From: Scatophagus argus
Taxonomy: Eukaryota > Chordata > Actinopteri > Scatophagidae
NCBI RefSeq assembly: GCF_020382885.2
Contig: NC_058506.1
Coordinates: 4,154,001 to 4,218,000 of the forward strand
Length of the DNA stretch: 64,000 nt
Reading direction: 5' to 3'
Shown: piece by piece, positions 20,901 to 31,483 of the stretch
How positions within the stretch are numbered: position 1 is the stretch's first letter
How the letters are laid out: every line of letters begins with the position of its first letter
Position numbers and translations under genes: made by a program
Notes under the pieces: model-generated
What the model saw: only the letters and a program-made list of their open reading frames with translations
Databases searched by the model: none
What the model was told of the DNA's origin: nothing

Positions 20901-22481
20901 ATGTTGCCGGAAAAAGACTACAGCCTGTCAGAACTGTTAAGCCAAGTGGATTCTGGGATCTCTAGAAGCTTTGATCGAGTGAAGGAGGATAGCTGCCACA
21001 GCAAAGAGAACACTTGCAAGAGACTTTCTGGCATCTCCTCAGCTGATTCAGCCTTCTCTTCTCAAGACTCCATTACACTGTCTTTTGAGAAAGAAAACAC
21101 ATGTGGTAAGAGCTGATTAAAGACCTGTAACTGGAAGTATTAGTCGTGTAAACCTAAAAATACTCCATGGATGTTGGATTGTTTCTTGTGATGTTTGCCT
21201 CAAACCTTTCCTTTTCTTCCTTACTGCCCAGATTCTGCTGAGGTCCAGAGACGGAAACTATGTGAGGCCATCAGAATGAAAGACACTGCCAAGTTAATGA
21301 AGATCCTTCAGCCTCAGGATGTAGATCTTCTACTAGATGGAGGAGATAGTCTGCTTCATCATGCCATTACCTTGGCCAATGAAGAGGCTGTCAAGTTCCT
21401 CCTCCTGAACAATGCCAATCCCAACCTTGCAAATGCCCGTGGCTTGACACCGCTGCATCTGGCCACAGAGAGGCATCTAAAGTCCCTGGCAGAACTTCTA
21501 CTTGGTCGGCGTAGCACCAACGTTAATGCCAAGGATGAAGACCAGTACACAGCTTTGCACTGGTCTGCCCAGAATGGGGATGAAGCCATTACACGTCTGC
21601 TTTTGGACCGGGGGGCAGCCATCAATGAGACCGATGGCCAAGGACGCACACCAGCTCATGTTGCATGCCAGCACGGCCAAGAGAACGTTGTCCGTGTGCT
21701 GCTGAGCCGTGGTGCTGACGTCCGAATCAAGGGTAAGGACAACTGGACAGCGCTCCATTTGGCTGCCTGGCAAGGGCACCTGGGCATTGTCAAATTGCTG
21801 GTCAAACAGGCCGGCGCTGATGTGGATGGGCAGACAACAGATGGTCGTACACCACTGCATCTGGCATCGCAAAGGGGGCAGTACAGAGTGGCACGGATCC
21901 TGATTGAACTTGGAGCGGATGTTAACACGATGTCTGCCGAGTTAAACACACCTCTACACGTGGCAGCAGAGACGGGTCACACCAGCACCTCTCGCCTTTT
22001 GATCAAACACCAGGCTGATATCCATGTCCAGAATGCCCAAGGATTCACTCCTCTCCACCTAGCCTCCCAGCGAGGCCACCTGGCCACAGTCAAGATGTTG
22101 ATAGAAGAGGGGGCAGACCCCTACAAATCCAACCAGGCTCTGCGCACCCCTTGCCACATGGCAGCAGAGAATGGACACTGTGAAGTCCTGAAAGAGCTGC
22201 TCCTTCACTGCCCAGATGCTGGCACTCTGTCAGATGAACAGGGGCTGAGCCCATTACACCTGGCAGTGCAGGGTGGATACTCAAACATCATTACTATGCT
22301 GCTGCCACAGGACTGCAAAGACTTAGTTACTGAGAGCTCAGTGCAACCAGCAGCTGAACAGCTCGCAACACCGGAGGCTAAGCAGCTTCAGAGGAAAGTT
22401 GTCATTCTCAAACTGACACAACACAATGACAAAGACTTTCCACAATCTACCAGCTCACAGTGTGCCTCAGCACCCTGTTAA
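14035..22481 (+). CDS. ripk4: ripk4, receptor-interacting Ser/Thr kinase 4
   Basis: Complete, 812 aa (human forms are about 784-832). Exons: 14035-14216, 16504-16795, 17624-17772, 18185-18234, 19697-19855, 20076-20191, 20865-21105, 21232-22481 (TAA). All have GT-AG introns and phases that join. The start is the first ATG of the open frame ([12 protein letters not shown]); the second ATG, 10 codons on, is also possible. Kinase domain about residues 20-285: GSGGFG loop 29-34, Lys51, HLDLKPAN with catalytic Asp143 and Asn148, DFG 161-163, LPPE. A linker follows ([15 protein letters not shown], a DSG phosphodegron-like motif). About ten ankyrin repeats then run from about residue 430 to the end. 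The order of domains and the sequence match vertebrate RIPK4, a cytoplasmic kinase acting with PKC and Wnt/NF-kB signalling in epidermal differentiation. The ankyrin domain is coded in one exon. Confidence 0.97.
14930..14948 (+). repeat. (TG)n microsatellite in ripk4 intron 1
   Basis: An uninterrupted TG run. Further down the same intron are a TTGT/TTGG tetranucleotide tract (15091-15120) and a 22-base poly(A) (15223-15244). The rest of this 2.3-kb intron shows nothing recognisable. Confidence 0.9.
20768..20816 (+). repeat. Short dispersed repeat fragment
   Basis: ggctttggataagagtggc followed by aatgtaaaggaatgta is a worn relative of the 3' end of a very common fish repeat. A better kept relative is at 36964-37012. 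It lies about 50 bp upstream of ripk4 exon 7. Confidence 0.45.
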
Positions 22482-23480
22482 CGGAGCAAAGACACTGCCA
22501 AGACTGTACAGAACTGTCTTCAATGTTATTTTTTATACTCCATTCACGCCTCAGAGTTTGGAAGGGTCGCTCCAAACTTAAGAGATTTTTTTGGACTTAA
22601 AAGCCCTTCAGCGCTGTAGGTATTTCCTAACAGTCATAAAAGCTTTGTAAATATGTACACTGTAAATAGGAACTATAAATACTGTGTTATGTTTGAATTT
22701 AGTGTACTTTTTTACTTAACAAGCACATTTTTTTACTTAACAAGCACATTTTGTCATGAGACAAATTACAAATTATGATTGTCCTTTGGGGATCTTTCAC
22801 TGTACTGTGCTGCAGCTGGTATGCCTCAAAGTTATATTTAATAGAGCACAAACTTTGAAAACAAGCCTTACTAGGTGAATGCTGTAGATCATCGTCATCA
22901 TTTTTTTTAAAAAAAACTTTGACCTTCAGTGTTCTGTACCTGTTACATATCAGTGCTGCATCATCCATTAAATTTTTTTAAACCTTTTATTCTGTTGGAC
23001 CTTGTTGCTTTTGTTATGTAGCATAAAACTTCAAATATTTTTTGTTTCTGAGGCAGAGTAGTACAGGCTGGTTGAACTCAAGCAAGAAATTTCAGTTTCA
23101 TAACATTCTAACCATGGTAACGGCATGCTACTAAATACTACACTCACATGAGGCTAACAAGAAACACAGAGAAACATGCCAAATCTTTCTCAATTCACTA
23201 TTATAACTTTGTTTTTCTGACACCTATATTTTCTCAGAAAGCAGGATGTGCATTTGAAAAATGTGGTTTTGCGTTTTTTTTTTTTTTACTCCGTTGAATT
23301 CAGTCCAGTTTAGTTAATTAAAATGGGAACAAAGCCTTTGTTAGCATCAAGACATTTTAAAATTTAAATGTAACACTGCATGTTATAAATGAGCCTATGT
23401 TTGATTTTTTTTGTTTATGATCTTCTTATAATTTTTAAAGTTCCTCCGGCTCTCTAAAATAAAGTGAAAGTATTCTTTGA
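22482..23480 (+). other. ripk4: ripk4 3'UTR
   Basis: AT-rich non-coding sequence. It contains a tandem duplication of about 21 bp (tttttacttaacaagcaca, twice, 22708-22748), an ATTAAA near 22968, and an AATAAA at 23458-23463 taken as the likely end. Confidence 0.6.
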
Positions 23481-24028
23481 AAGCATTCATTGAACACCTG
23501 CATGTTACTGCAGGTTTGTTCGAAAAAGTGTCTTGTTTCAGCGTCTGAGAGAGTTAGTGTTTTGTTTTTTCCTTGGTGTCGGGCAGAGTTGGCATGTCTG
23601 CATCTGCAGCTTCACCTGTAGCGTTATGATTATTGTCTCTCTGCTCTAGACCCCACAGAGCATGCTCAGGTTGGCACAGACCATGGGAACTGCCCCTGAG
23701 GGGGATCACATGGAGTAGGATGATAGATGATTGAGAAGGGGCGCTGATGTTCTACCTGCTATCCCAGCCTGTTGGCTAATTCCTTAGACCACTTCAGCCT
23801 TTCATCACTCACTAAAACCAACATGCCATTCCTGACGCCTCAAGGGCTCGGCTTTTAGTAATCGGAGAAACTGAATGCGGGTGGTTGTTGCTTGTAATTG
23901 TCCTGCTTTTATAGCTCATGTTTGTAGAGAGCCAGAAAATGAGTGGTGAGAAGTGTATAATCTGAGGGCTCTGTTTTGTGTACACAGCACTCTATCCTGC
24001 CTGTTGCCTGGTCATGTGTCTCAGAACA

Positions 24029-24288
24029 TGGATCAGCGGTTAGGGTGTCGGACCCGTAACCGGTGGATCGCTGGTTCGATTCCCCGTCCCGGTGTCCATG
24101 GCTGAGGTACCCTTGAGCAAGGTACCTAACCCCCACTGCTCCCCGGGCGCTGCACGCGGTCGCCCACTGCCCCGGGTTTGCTGTGTGTGTGTACACGTCA
24201 CTTGGGTGGGTTAAATGCAGAGCACGAATTTCGTTGGAGTGAGTTCCCTCCAATGACAAGATATGTCACTTTCATCTTTCTTTCTTTC
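24029..24288 (+). mobile_element. tRNA-derived SINE, family C (young copy 1)
   Basis: The tRNA-like head has an A-box region (ggttagggtgtcgg) and a B box (ggttcgattcc). A body follows (gaggtacccttgagcaagg ... gggttaaatgcagagc), then a ctttctttc tail. It is nearly identical by eye (about four differences in some 245 bases) to the inverted copy at 30565-30817. Its first about 11 bases are missing compared with that copy. Confidence 0.85.
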
Positions 24289-25805
24289 ATCATCCATCTG
24301 CGAGGAAGATAATAGCTGTGCTGTAGCCTAATCTCTATCTCCTGTCAAGACTGCTGTTGCATTTGATAGACTGGTAGGTTTGTGTTATACAGCCACAATG
24401 GGCCGCAGTTCTTTCTTCTAATGACTGCAACAAGCCAGGTACCCACATTCTTCTGTGAATTATAGTATTTGTTTTCACTCACCGTAAAATGTATGGCTTC
24501 ATTCAAATAGGACATTGGTAACTTTGGATTGACAGAGATAAAATAAAATAAAACAGAGAGAGAGAATGGATTGAACGTCTGCGATAACTATGCAGGATTG
24601 TTGGAACCCTGCGCAGGCTAAAGGTCGACAGTGGAAGTTGTTGATTTAAGGTTGATCAGAAGTTGCTCTATTTATTATTATTTAAAAAAAAAACTGACTG
24701 CAGAACAGAGTGTCAGATGCAAGTTTTTGGTCACAAGGGTAAGAGAACTATTTACAGAACAGGTTTATAATAAACTTGAATGTATGACCTTCAATCAGCT
24801 GCTCAGTGAAGATATAACTTAATCATGAGTACAGATATTCACAAATGTTATTCGGATGTTATTCATACTCGCCAGATGTATGTTATCTGCACCAAATAAT
24901 TATTTCAACCCTGAAAACAAGGCAAAATGTGATTTTGTCTCTTTACCAAGAAGATTTTTCTTTTCTTTTCTTTCTTTTTTTCTTAACAAACCTGAAAATT
25001 GTAGGCTGAAGCTACAGGTTCTCAGTCCACCTGTTTCATATCAAAAGTAGTGTCAGACAAATTTTCGCTACTAAATTGTTGCCAATATGCCATTCTAATC
25101 ATAAGAATTCATAGCTTCAATCAATATTATTTACAAATGTTATACACTTTCCATAAATATATACATAAATAAATACATACACGTTCCATAAATTCACTCC
25201 TTTAACTTTAATGCACACAAATACATTTTTTACATCAGAGCTGACCTTTTGTTTCCTAAACATCTACATTCTTCTCAAATCACGCTGAGTCTCTCATTCT
25301 AAAGTTTTACAATATCAATTATTTCATTTCCATCTGTCCCTCCAATAATAGTCTTCTAGTTAGTTGAATAGCATCTCACTAACCTGAAAACATATCTCCA
25401 CTGGTTGATGTTTGATGGCTGTTATTTAGGCAGGAAGTGTGTCTTTACCATTAAATATATACATATATGAGTCATTTCCTTTTCCTACTGTACACTTCTC
25501 TTCAATTCAGAGTCCAACCTATTCATCACGCCTTGATAAATGATGGATGGAGGCGGTCCCTGCCATTACATTAGCACATTAGTCACATGGCCTCGGGTAA
25601 AGAAAACCAGCCTGGGGCCTTGACTCCATTATGCCGAGAAGCAGCCCAACGGGTGCTTTCTTCAGCCTCACAGAGTAAACTGGCTTGACGTCTTTTTAAG
25701 ACAGGATGTGATGTAACGTGCTGTCCAAAATGCCCGCTGTCAGGTCTGCTCAGCCTAGCTGTGTACTCCTCAGGCCTTCATACAGGCTGCTGCTTATAGT
25801 TTAGT

Positions 25806-25817
25806 NNNNNNNNNNNN
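25806..25817. other. Assembly gap (12 N) with repeated flanks
   Basis: The 13 bases cttatagtttagt occur immediately before (25793-25805) and immediately after (25818-25830) the N run. This suggests an artefact of scaffolding or gap filling rather than a real unknown stretch. Confidence 0.9.
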
Positions 25818-27054
25818 CTTATAGTTTAGTGGCCACAGTGTTGTACTCAGGTAGCTCTCAGGCAGCATACAATGGTAGAAAGCAACTAAGTAGCTCCACT
25901 TAAGTACAGTTCCAAGGGTAAATGTACTACACTTACATATTTTTCATTTTATGCACCTCAACGCTTCATCTCTGTACAGTTCAGAAACATTTTAATTTTT
26001 TACCACATTTATTTGAAAACCACAGTTACTAGTTACTGTGATGCATATATCACACACAACACAACATGAGATGAGATGCATCATAAAACTATCTATATAT
26101 GAAATAAAATCTCATATTTTTTTACAGACTACTAAACACCACCAGCTGCTATAATTTATTGCAGCTAAAGAGAATTGTTGCTTTCACAGCTTCTCAAAGA
26201 TTGCCTTCAAGAGTGTTGAGGATTGCAAGACTTCCTTTTTGTCAGACAAGGTGTCTGGCTGCTCCTTTGTTTGACTACAGGTCATAGGATAGGGATTTTT
26301 CAGTTTGGCTGAGTCACACCTCACTGCTGTGACAGACCAGCAACAAAAAGCCTTCACAAAACAGAAAACTTGCTGAAGTGAGGCAAAGCGGCTTTCAAGA
26401 TATAGTGGTGATTAAAAAGGTGTGTTAATAACTATTATCTTAATCAAGGGAACAAAAAGCTCAGGATCTTTCAGAAAAGTACTGATTTATCCTTTTTTCT
26501 ACATACCAATTTCAGTGACAGATTATGTGAAAACAAAAGTAACAGCCAAAGGTAACAACACCTGTTCTACACTCTGAATAGGTGCTGGGAGAAAACAGAT
26601 CGTACAGAGTTCTGTGGGTTGTTTTCCTCCCCACTCTTTTTTTCCCTTTCCCCTTATTTTAACCTCACAGAACTCGCTGAGCAAGATCTGAGACCGTGTC
26701 TCTGAAGACGCGGGGCAAGCTGCAACATGTGGCTGCAGAGTCAGGAAGAAAACATGGATGTGGGCACGCTCAGCATTGATGACTTATAAGATTTATGGCT
26801 AAATAAGTAAAATGTCACGCACTTCCATGATAGACGAGGAAGATAGTTAAAGTACATTTAGTAGATAAAATCATATTTTACATTGTCAGTGTTATGGAGA
26901 GATTGCATAAATCTCTCACACCCTGAGTTTACCTATCCACTGTCCAGTTATTTTAATATTTTTAACAAACACCCTATTGTTAAATTTGTTGTATTGTAAA
27001 AACTTTTTACTAGCTGACCTGAATTATTTGTCTTATTACAGTACACACGGTGTG

Positions 27055-27056
<2 letters not shown>

Positions 27057-27097
<41 letters not shown>

Positions 27098-27109
27098 GTG
27101 TGTGTGTGC
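27057..27109 (+). repeat. (TG)n microsatellite
   Basis: About 53 bp of TG with single interruptions (one C near the 5' end and one cg near 27093). Likely polymorphic. Confidence 0.95.
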
Positions 27110-29334
27110 TAGATTCCAGGAAAGGCTAAGTATGAGAACGGAATCACCAAACACGGTAAGGTTAAAGTCCACTCTGAAGGGGAAAGCATCTGTGACGTGG
27201 AACACATGTCTATATCACTGTAAAGTAACCAGTGTACTGCCACTGTGACAACATCTGTCCCTTCTGTGTGCTAATCTAGCTGCGGGGAGATGTGTCATAT
27301 TATTAAGTTCTATAATATTTTCTGCTTATTTGGATGGTAGGAGGGCTTAGAACCATGTATTAGCGCTTACTTTTTGGATTTGTTTGTTTTTCTGGCAGAA
27401 GGATTTCTGAACAAAGGTTTATTGCTCAGGTGTTCAATATCCCTTTAGTCCATTTAGTTAATTTAATAGCACTATCTATGAATTTGATTCATAATAGTCT
27501 AGTTCTGACAGCTTGCACACGCTAACCCTCTCTGTAATTCTGTGATTTAGATACACATGATGGTGGCTGCACAGATGACTGCTTCAAGGCTACCAGATGG
27601 GCCAGAGGGCTAAACAATCGTCACCTTGACTTAAACCGATTCAGTACAAAAATGTAGCCTGTCTTTTGGCTGTTTCTGCTCTCTGCCTCAGAACATGTAG
27701 GGGACAGATATTGTGTAGCATTTATTGTGTAAAAACTGTGGCATATAGCTCTATTGTGCAACTCCTGTATGTTTTTTAAATAACCAGCTTTTTTTTCATT
27801 GTAATAGGTTTGGTAGCAGTTGCACTACTGCACTTTGGCCAAGAGATGGCGCAAACTCTTTGTAAGAGCTGACTGTGGAGCTGACAAGGCTCACATTGGA
27901 TCATATTGACACATTGCAGCACATTGCAGAGCATTATGATGACTGCCTTCATCATTCATTGGCCTTTTATGCCAAGTGAAAGGTGTGGTGTGTTGATGGC
28001 AGAATGCTGGCAGTCTAGCATACATTAATATGCAGAGTAACCTGACATTACCATCTGCTAGATAGTCCTGAAATACAACAGCATATGACACACACCAAAT
28101 TAACGGAATAACAAACCGCAAACTGCAACACCACTGACACATGCACAATGCTGCAGTCTACAAAAAACTGCCATTACAGAGGCTATGGCTGTACAAGTTA
28201 AATGGTGATGCATGACCTTTCAGTAAAATACTGACTGATAACCTGTGTGATACAAGTACAGTCCATGATTACACATGTCCGTGACGAGACATTTCTTGTC
28301 AAATTAACTGAATCTTGTGGTTTATGAAACAAAAAGCTGAAAATTAGTTAAGAAATCAAAATTCAGAGCCTTGTTTTGTATGTGGCATCATGTGACTGTA
28401 GCAGCAGTCAGAATAAATTCTCACTGAATAGATGACACCCTCTGACAAGGTCACATATGCTGCATTGAGGTTTTACTGACGCCTCATTTTAACATGGCAT
28501 CAGAGTTTTGATAGCCAGACAAAGTGACATTGGCAATTTTCAGCATATGCATTTTAACTAATATAGGACCAGAGCTGCATCGCCACAAGTGTGACATTGC
28601 TGTTTAATTTTTACAGTTTGTAATTAATGAACATAAGTCATTTAGAAATACAGTCTCACACTCTAGCTTTTGTGTCAAATACAAAAAATAGAAGGTACCG
28701 ACTTGTGTTTGTTTTGTTTTGAATAATCGAAATCATTGTAATGTATTTGGGGCCGCTGTGGGGGATGGGGTGCCAAAGTGCGTCTACAGATATCGCACCA
28801 CCACTGGTAAAAAAACCAACTTGTCAAAACAGTTTGTCAAAAACTGTGAAGGTCTCTTAATTCCTCATAGCAATGGTACAATTACTCGTCAAGTTCTTAG
28901 ATCTTTCGCGGGAATTTCCCACGTGTGACATCGTGAGCCAGAGAATAAAAACAGCTGACGAATGAAAAGTCGTCTAACATAAAGATCTGGAGCCGCATAC
29001 AATGTAATCTACAAGGAGAAAAATATTTTCTACGATTGTTTTCAATCTATTTCTTTAGCTTACTCCGGACCCCCAGTTTTTCTGTTATGGAAATGTTTTT
29101 ATGACGCTAGGAACACTTATCTTGTTAACTGTAGGGGTGTTGTCACTGCTACAGTTGTCTGAAATGACTCGTGTAATGGAACGAATGTATTTTTATCAAG
29201 GAATTTCAAATATTTCATACATAAATTATTGCCACACGTTGGTTGCGTTTTATTAGTCGCAGAACGGTCGATAAGTAAACTTCTGGTTATTGGATTCACC
29301 CCTCAAATAAACTAGTGGGTCATTCCGCTGACAG

Positions 29335-29479
29335 GCGAGAGAAAGAGAGAGAGAGAGGTTCCTGTAGCTTCGCTGGAATCGCCGTGACGCGCTGATGTTT
29401 GTGTGCTCACTTGGGTGAAGGAGAACTGAGGTACCCGCTTGAAAGGAGCAGTTGTCCGAAGATAATCTTTCAAATAAAG
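29335..29479 (+). other. eurl non-coding first exon and promoter edge (putative)
   Basis: A GA-rich tract (29335-29358) is followed by moderately CpG-containing sequence and a strong donor, aataaag|gtgagt, at 29480. The next splice acceptor in sense is the one just before the eurl start codon (31476). The transcription start itself cannot be placed. Confidence 0.55.
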
Positions 29480-30564
29480 GTGAGTTTCACATAAACCGGA
29501 TCTTAAGTAATCTACGGTACGTCCAGCTTGTTGGATATCTCGACATTTAACAGCGCCAAATAACGGTCACGAATCAGCCAGACCAGAGCACTCCGAGGAT
29601 GCTAGCTTAACTTCTTGTTAGCAAGCAGTTGTTTAACGGTGTGTGTACATTTAGACAGGGACCACAACTGCCTAGAGGTCAGTATGACATTCCACAGGTA
29701 TTAAGGCAGCTTCTGACCAGAAAATAATCCTTTATTGTGAAGGTTCGTTATATATGTGAATCCAGCGGAGTGAAAAGTTCAAATGGATTCCGACCACCGT
29801 TATTGCTATCAGTGGCTATTTATCTAAAACGCTGTGTCTGCTTAGAAGCTAAGACTGGATGGTGTTATCGTATCTTAAATCGAATGTCTTAGATTTGGTT
29901 AAACTCGTAGCTGCGGATAATGCAACCTTTAGTCCAGTTTAAGAACTCTTTCAGTTCCTCTGACTTATAGACTTTCTTTTTTCTAAATATAACAACAGGG
30001 GAGGCTTTCGATATGTTACCACCCGTGTTCATAACCTGTAGCATCCTTAACAATATTATTATGACAAGTCACAAGAGTGTCTGAGTTTTGGAGGCTTAAA
30101 TATTTTTTCTCTTTTGCTTTTCATCTGTTGGCAACCCTTTGTCATCTCATAGTTGGCATGGTGGAATTAAAGGATGTAAGCAACCTGGAGACCTTGTTTG
30201 GCAAAGCAAAACAACTTGAAATCTTTTAGACTTACTGGAGTCCCTATTTTCTGGGATGCAATTAAAAGATATTCAAGATAAAATAAACTGTGCACACTTT
30301 CATATTCTGATTAGTGCTTAGCCAAATCAGTGGTACAGATACCACAATATGGTGTCTTGTTACATGATATTGCCACACTGACCGTATATTACTGTTTTGA
30401 GGAACACTATGTCATAGCAGATGTTTATCTTTTCTGTAGTCTCTAAAATGGTTCTGCTTTTTGGCATTTCAAGCTTTTTACCAGTTTGTGAATGTAAGCC
30501 ATCTAAACAAATGTTGTTCCTCAGGACTAGTTATGAATATGTACTTCAAAGAAGTTAAATAATA

Positions 30565-30817
30565 AAGTGACATATTTTGTCATTGGAGGGAACTCACTCC
30601 AACGAAATTTGTTCTCTGCATTTAACCCACCCAAGTGACGTGCACACACACACAGCAAACCCGGGGCAGTGGGCGACCGCGTGCAGCGCCCGGGGAGCAG
30701 TGGGGGTTAGGTACCTTGCTCAAGGGTACCTCAGCCATGGACACCGGGACGGGGAATCGAACCAGCGATCCACCGGTTACGGGTCCGACACCCTAACCGC
30801 TGATCCACGACTGCCCC
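30565..30817 (-). mobile_element. tRNA-derived SINE, family C (young copy 2, inverted)
   Basis: The reverse complement starts ggggcagtcgtggatcagc and carries the same A box, B box and body as the copy at 24029. It sits in eurl intron 1. No clear target-site duplication. The adjacent sequence has a tandem 14-bp repeat, tatgtactgtaatc. Confidence 0.85.
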
Positions 30818-31206
30818 AATCTATGTACTGTAATCAATTTATGTACTGTAATCTAAGAATTGAGATTCACACAGCAGCAATCGGTCTTTTTGGTGCTGCT
30901 GTTTTGGAACTTAATCCCTCCTTTTTGTACATGTCACTTTACATAATCCAAAGTCATCATACTTACCAATTTTAAAACTGAGTCCAGTCTTGAAACGTGT
31001 GCTCTTTTCCCATAGAGGTAACTGTTGTTTTAAGATGTGACTACTAATGTTTGGATTGCTGTTCTTGTGCAGGGTGGATATCAGAATGTGTTTAACACCA
31101 CAGGACCCAATATTGTGTTGACATGGTGACTAGAGAGAGACTGTACCTTTTCAGTCTGCTATGTCATCAGTTAGCTGGACCATTTTATCAGCGTGTGTGG
31201 TAATTA

Positions 31207-31245
31207 AGTAAGATAACATAACTTTATTAATCCCTGGAAAATCTT
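31207..31245 (+). repeat. Repeat-tail fragment
   Basis: ataactttattaatccctgg resembles the end of a common fish retroelement. Short, low certainty. Confidence 0.3.
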
Positions 31246-31483
31246 TAGGTTTTTAGGTAATTAGGTAATTGATAATATCACTCACTAAACACACTTCTTC
31301 ATTTTGTACCAAAAAAAGTGTGAACCAAAAAATATTTCCCAGCTGACAATATCCAAAAATGCATTTTAATAAGTTTATTTGAAAGCGTGACCCACTTAGC
31401 CCAAACATACCTTCATGGTTGTGTAAGATCCTGGTATTTAACCATGTGCTCTGTTTCACTGCTTGTTTGTCCCCAGAAACACC

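Larger units (their letters stand above)
23481..29330. other. ripk4-eurl intergenic region
   Basis: No convincing gene. It contains a SINE (24029-24288), CT-rich and AT-rich tracts near 24960, a 12-N gap (25806-25817), a 53-bp (TG)n tract (27057-27109), and a CTCF-like core (CCAAGAGATGGCGC, 27839-27852). It also separates two gene blocks that are far apart in human. Confidence 0.6.

Noticed and set aside
21359..21949. Minus-strand frames across the ripk4 ankyrin exon
   Set aside because: Shadow frames of the long ankyrin exon; the + frame has clear repeats.
24029..24100. tRNA gene with A and B boxes
   Set aside because: It is the head of a SINE. A clean cloverleaf with acceptor stem is not formed, and the body continues as the SINE.
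23909..24259. Minus-strand open frame of 116 codons, with a near-identical one at 30577-30975 (+)
   Set aside because: Both are translations of the family C SINE; the shared peptide reflects repeat copies, not a gene family.
27060..27248. Open frame beginning with Cys/Val repeats
   Set aside because: Translation of the (TG)n microsatellite.
28719..28928. 69-codon open frame upstream of eurl
   Set aside because: No family match, no splice context, and lies just before the eurl promoter; probably chance.
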